Source: Lacunisphaera sp. (GTDB taxonomy: Bacteria; Verrucomicrobiota; Verrucomicrobiia; Opitutales; Opitutaceae). From it: a DNA stretch of 64,000 bases. Numbering within the stretch: position 1 is the first letter of the stretch; every line of letters starts with the position of its first letter. The position numbers and the translations under genes were made by a program. The notes below the pieces were generated by a model. That model did no database searches and was not told the origin of the DNA. It saw only the letters and a list, made by a program, of their open reading frames with translations. Shown in pieces: positions 60,865 to 64,000 of this stretch. Location: assembly GCA_009695095.1 (NCBI GenBank), contig SIBQ01000008.1, positions 1-64,000 of the forward strand, given 5' to 3'.

Positions 60865-61590
60865 ATGCTCGGCTCCGGCATCATCAAAGGTCTCGCTGTC
60901 ACCGCGAAAAATTTCGTGGGGAGCTACTACGACCCCGCGCGGATGACCACGGTCGAGTATCCCGAGCAGCCGACCGTCCTGCCGGAAAACTACCGCAATT
61001 TCCCCTTCCTCGTCAGTGAAAACGCCACCGACCCGATGGGCACGCTGCGTTGCGTCGCCTGCCAGATCTGCGAGAAGGAGTGCCCGCCGCAGTGCATCAT
61101 CATCGAGAAGAGCAAGGACAAGAAGCCCGACGCGAACGGCAAGATGCAGCTCTACCCGGCGGTCTTCGGCATCGACACCTCCGTTTGCATGAGCTGCCAG
61201 ATCTGCGTCGAGGTCTGCCCGTTTGACGCGATCAAGATGGACAAGGTCTTTGAGATCGCCGCGACCGACCGCTTCCTCGACCTCTACCTCAACCGCGAGC
61301 AGCTCGCCAAGCCCAACACCTACTACCACCAGATCCACCCGGAGGAAGCCGCCGAGGTCGACGGCCGGCTCACCGCCGACCGCAAGGCCGCGGAGGAAAA
61401 GGCAAAAGCCACAGCAGCCGCCAAGGCCGCCGCTCCCGTTGCTGCTCCAAAACCCGCGGACAGCGCCGTTGCGCCAAAGCCCGCTTCGCCTGCGGTGAAA
61501 CCGCAGGACGAACCTCGCCGTCTTGTCTCGCCGAAGCCCGGCGAAGGCGGAAGCCCATTGGGCGAAGGCGGGCCCGCCAAATCAAGTTAA
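60865..61590 (+). CDS. nuoI: NADH-quinone oxidoreductase subunit I
   Basis: A 241-residue ferredoxin-like subunit with two 4Fe-4S motifs, CVACQICEKECPPQC and CMSCQICVEVCPFDA, linking the peripheral arm to N2. The core (about 1-160) is normal. The last 70 residues are a low-complexity Ala/Lys/Pro tail (AEEKAKATAAAKAAAPVAAP) ending in KPGEGGSPLGEGGPAKSS. That end is encoded by a dispersed GGCGAAGGCGG repeat. It starts 4 bases after nuoD and lies before nuoH instead of after it, as in many operons. Confidence 0.93.
   Translation: MLGSGIIKGLAVTAKNFVGSYYDPARMTTVEYPEQPTVLPENYRNFPFLVSENATDPMGTLRCVACQICEKECPPQCIIIEKSKDKKPDANGKMQLYPAVFGIDTSVCMSCQICVEVCPFDAIKMDKVFEIAATDRFLDLYLNREQLAKPNTYYHQIHPEEAAEVDGRLTADRKAAEEKAKATAAAKAAAPVAAPKPADSAVAPKPASPAVKPQDEPRRLVSPKPGEGGSPLGEGGPAKSS
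61526..61551. repeat. GCCGAAGCCCGGCGAAGGCGGA repeat, copy 3
   Basis: TCTCGCCGAAGCCCGGCGAA followed by GGCGGA, with a partial second copy at 61561-61571, lies inside the 3' end of nuoI. It relates to 36375-36398 and 19797-19822. Confidence 0.45.
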
Positions 61591-62813
61591 TGAGCCCTGC
61601 TTCCGATTCCTACCTCGAGCGCGCGCCCTTGGAACTGCGCGACTGGCTGGTGCAATTCCTCCCGGAGCCGCTGCAATGGCTGGCGCATCACCTCATCACG
61701 GTCGTCGCGGTCCTCGCGGTCTTCGGCACGTTCTTCGCCTTCACGACCATCGCCGAGCGGAAACTGCTCGCCCGCCTGCAAAACCGCCTCGGGCCCAACC
61801 GTTCCGGCCTGCCTTGGATCAAGGGGCTCAAGCTCTGGGGCCTCACCCAGCCCTTCGCCGACGCCGTCAAGACGCTCACCAAGGAGGACATCGTCCCGGC
61901 CACGGCCGACAAATGGCTGCATTTCCTCGCCCCGGTCATCGTGGTCGCATTCTCGCTGATGACCTTCGCCGTGCTGCCCTTCGGCCGGAACATGATCCCG
62001 GTCGAGCTCAATGCGGCACTGCTCTACTTCTTCGCCGCCGGCGCCGCCACCGAGCTCGCCATCTTCATGGCCGGTTGGTCGAGCCGGAACAAATACTCGC
62101 TGCTCGCCGCCATGCGCGCCCTGGCCCAGCTCATCAGCTACGAGCTGCCCCTGATTCTCTCCGTCGTGCCGATTGTCCTCGTCGCGGGCACGCTCTCCAC
62201 CAAGGCCATCGTGCTGACGCAAGGTTACTGGACCTCTGGCTTTCTGCCGCACTGGTTCGTGTTCACCCCCTGGGGCCTGGCGGGCTTCCTTATTTTTATC
62301 GTCGCCGCGCTGGCCGAGTCCAACCGCTCGCCGTTCGACCTGCCCGAGGCCGAGAGCGAACTCATTGCCGGCCATCTCACCGAATACTCCGGCTTCAAAT
62401 ACGCGCTCTTCTTCATGGCCGAGTATTTCGGGCTTACGGCCCTCAGCGCTCTCGGGGTCACGCTTTTCCTCGGCGGCTGGCAGGCGCCGTGTGTTTTCCT
62501 CGAGTTCATCCCGTCCTACCTGTGGTTCATGCTGAAGCTGATCGGCATGATTGTCTTCTTCATCTGGGTTCGCGGCACGCTGCTGCGTCTCCGCATCGAC
62601 CAGCTCACCCGGCTGGCTTGGAAATTCCTCGTGCCCCTCGCGCTGCTCAATGTCGGCAATGCCGCGTTCTGGGTGCTGTCCGCCCACTGGGCCGGTCCGC
62701 TCCAGCTCGTCCGCTGGGCCGTTTCCTTCGCGGTGATCGTGATTCCCTTCGTCATCATGGGCCGTTCCCTCACCGCCGGCTTCGCGCCGCGCACCTACCG
62801 TTACGCATCATGA
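61590..62813 (+). CDS. nuoH: NADH-quinone oxidoreductase subunit H
   Basis: A 407-residue membrane subunit with about eight helices linking the peripheral arm to the proton pumps. ERKLLARLQNRLGPNRSGLP is the signature loop, followed by FADAVKTLTKEDIVPATADK, ELPLILSVVPIVLVAG, and LAESNRSPFDLPEAESELIA, the quinone-chamber acidic loop. ATG 61590 overlaps nuoI TAA. A hydrophilic N-terminal extension of about 35 residues precedes the first helix. Confidence 0.96.
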   Translation: MSPASDSYLERAPLELRDWLVQFLPEPLQWLAHHLITVVAVLAVFGTFFAFTTIAERKLLARLQNRLGPNRSGLPWIKGLKLWGLTQPFADAVKTLTKEDIVPATADKWLHFLAPVIVVAFSLMTFAVLPFGRNMIPVELNAALLYFFAAGAATELAIFMAGWSSRNKYSLLAAMRALAQLISYELPLILSVVPIVLVAGTLSTKAIVLTQGYWTSGFLPHWFVFTPWGLAGFLIFIVAALAESNRSPFDLPEAESELIAGHLTEYSGFKYALFFMAEYFGLTALSALGVTLFLGGWQAPCVFLEFIPSYLWFMLKLIGMIVFFIWVRGTLLRLRIDQLTRLAWKFLVPLALLNVGNAAFWVLSAHWAGPLQLVRWAVSFAVIVIPFVIMGRSLTAGFAPRTYRYAS

Positions 62814-63328
62814 CGACCGCCCTCATTCTCATCGCCATCCTGCTGCTGGGCTCTGCTGCCGCGGCCATGCTGCGGCGCAACCTGATCCACAGCGCGCTGC
62901 TGCTCATCGCCAGCTGGGCCGGCGTGGCGGCGTTCTACCTGTGGGCCGGGGCGGAGTTCGTGGCCTTTGCCCAGGTGCTCATCTACGTCGGCGCCATTTC
63001 GATGGTCGTGCTATTCGCCGTGCTGCTCACCCGGCAGAACCCGGTCGCGGAACTGCCCGCCGAGCCGGCCTCGCGGATGCGGGCGTTAACCGGCATCACG
63101 GTGGCGGTTTGCACGGCTGCGATCCTTTCCGCCGCCATCCTCTCGTCGAAATTCACCCCGGCGGCGGACACCGCACCCCAAACGAGCGTCAAGCAGATCG
63201 GCCTGGAACTCATGCACCGGCACGGCACTGCGCTGCTTATCGTGGGTGTGATTCTCACCGTGGCCCTGCTCGGCGCCACTATTCTCGCCGCCACGGACGC
63301 AAAGGAAAAACCGGAGGACCGGCCATGA
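62810..63328 (+). CDS. nuoJ: NADH-quinone oxidoreductase subunit J
   Basis: A 172-residue membrane subunit with five hydrophobic helices. The third includes FVAFAQVLIYVGAISMVVLF, the conserved pi-bulge helix of NuoJ. ATG 62810 overlaps the nuoH stop by four bases (ATGA), and its own stop overlaps nuoK. Loop between helices three and four (about 72-90) is charged and variable. Confidence 0.94.
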   Translation: MTTALILIAILLLGSAAAAMLRRNLIHSALLLIASWAGVAAFYLWAGAEFVAFAQVLIYVGAISMVVLFAVLLTRQNPVAELPAEPASRMRALTGITVAVCTAAILSAAILSSKFTPAADTAPQTSVKQIGLELMHRHGTALLIVGVILTVALLGATILAATDAKEKPEDRP

Positions 63329-63636
63329 CCCCGCTGCACCTCTGCCTCCTGATTTCCACCGGGCTGTTCTGCATCGGCCTCGCCGGCGCCCTCGCGCGCA
63401 GCAACACCATCCTCGTGCTGCTGGGCATCGAGCTCATGCTCAACGCGGCCAACCTGAATTTCATCGCCTTCTGGCGCTTTGGCCCGCCGTCCCCGCCCGC
63501 CAACGGGATGATCTTCGTCCTGTTCTCCATCGCCGTGGCTGCCGCCGAGGCCGCCGTCGGCCTCGCCCTGATCATCGCGGTCTACCGCCATCAGAACAAC
63601 ATCCGGCTGCAGGATGCCACCCGCTTGAAAGGCTGA
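63325..63636 (+). CDS. nuoK: NADH-quinone oxidoreductase subunit K
   Basis: A 103-residue, three-helix proton-channel subunit. The conserved Glu is in VLLGIELMLNAANLNFIAF, and a second in SIAVAAAEAAVGLALIIAVY, with normal family length. ATG 63325 overlaps nuoJ (ATGA). nuoL follows after 3 bases. Confidence 0.96.
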   Translation: MTPLHLCLLISTGLFCIGLAGALARSNTILVLLGIELMLNAANLNFIAFWRFGPPSPPANGMIFVLFSIAVAAAEAAVGLALIIAVYRHQNNIRLQDATRLKG

Positions 63637-63639
63637 GCC

Positions 63640-64000
63640 ATGACGCTACCCGTCCAATACCTCTGGCTCATCCCCGCTCTGCCGCTGCTGGCTGCGGGCA
63701 TCGGTGCGCTGACGCCGCGGAACGGACGCAACCTGGCAGCCGGCAGCGCCATTCTTGCGATGGCGGTCGCGTTCGTGCTGTCGTGTTTCGCCCTCAATGG
63801 CGCGCTGCAGGCCCCGGCCACGCACGCGGTCTACAACTTCGCGTGGTTCGACCTCGGTCACGACGCCCTGCGGCTCGGCCTCCTCCTCGATCCGCTCACC
63901 GCGTTCATGTGCGTGATGGTCACCTTCGTCGGCCTGCTGATCTTCATCTTCAGCCTCGATTACATGAAGGAAGATCCGAATTACTCCCGTTTCTTCTGCT
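63640..64000 (+). CDS. nuoL: NADH-quinone oxidoreductase subunit L, 5' part (runs off the window)
   Basis: About 120 residues are visible from ATG 63640. The protein begins TLPVQYLWLIPALPLLAAGI, has helices at about 5-22, 35-52, and 85-107, and reads LGLLLDPLTAFMCVMVTFVG, then FSLDYMKEDPNYSRFF, the antiporter-like NuoL/ND5 start (YMKEDPNYSRFF). The remainder lies to the right of the window. Confidence 0.93.
   Translation, partial: MTLPVQYLWLIPALPLLAAGIGALTPRNGRNLAAGSAILAMAVAFVLSCFALNGALQAPATHAVYNFAWFDLGHDALRLGLLLDPLTAFMCVMVTFVGLLIFIFSLDYMKEDPNYSRFFC

Overview
The window is GC-rich bacterial chromosome with closely packed genes on both strands, many 4-base start/stop overlaps and frequent GTG/TTG starts. 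A glycine-rich RRM protein, a SWIB-domain protein, complex I genes, and numerous short intergenic palindromes suggest a Verrucomicrobiota genome, plausibly Opitutales. That placement is inference; there is no 16S rRNA in the window.

Layout. Positions 179-4799 hold a C4/ketone-body cluster: 3-hydroxybutyrate dehydrogenase (+), convergent with an operon of flavin reductase, thiolase and acyl-CoA synthetase (-). 5-14.8 kb holds a membrane protein, an M20 peptidase, an HD protein, a DsbD-type thiol reductase, a formylglycine-generating enzyme with a coupled 52-residue ORF, two EamA transporters and a SWIB protein. 14.9-18.7 kb encodes a heterodimeric ABC exporter. 19.3-23.6 kb has an RRM protein and a three-gene HlyD/ATPase/permease efflux system. 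23.7-38.3 kb mixes TerC and MarC membrane proteins, a PatB-type aminotransferase, DusB, an rRNA methyltransferase, pyrimidine-dimer glycosylase, a DUF885 peptidase, a hibernation factor and a flavoprotein. 38.4-50.6 kb has a zincin, SYLF protein, CinA domain, exonuclease III, a PLP enzyme, a beta-hydroxyacid dehydrogenase, PpnP, two peptidyl-prolyl isomerases, an amidohydrolase and a YgjP-type peptidase. 50.9-56.6 kb has a pseudopilin pair, a phosphodiesterase, CstA and protoporphyrinogen oxidase. At 56.7-57.6 kb two stacked IS3-type remnants lie beside tRNA-Glu(TTC). From 57.9 kb to the window end runs a complex I operon nuoA-B-C-D-I-H-J-K-L, with no nuoE, F or G in line.

The most notable property is the amount of decay. 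At least a dozen genes survive only as fragments or carry frameshifts or in-frame stops: a PfkB kinase tail, a GNAT head, a DCC/DUF393 head, an alpha/beta hydrolase joined to an HTH gene, a MATE C-terminal half, an ABC ATPase head, a nitroreductase, a TlpA-like thioredoxin, a DUF1761 protein, a proline-rich gene pair and IS remnants. Central genes (nuo, dusB, hemG, xth, cstA) are intact. Truncations cannot be base-call errors, so part of this is real gene loss; the single-base indels in homopolymers could be either.

A second theme is several families of short dispersed repeats. Some lie between genes and create false in-frame N-terminal extensions; others are inside coding sequence (a 70-base palindrome in the HI0933-type flavoprotein gene, and a CAGGTTTCAGG-type repeat in both dsbD and nuoD). 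I found no CRISPR array, prophage or obvious defence island.
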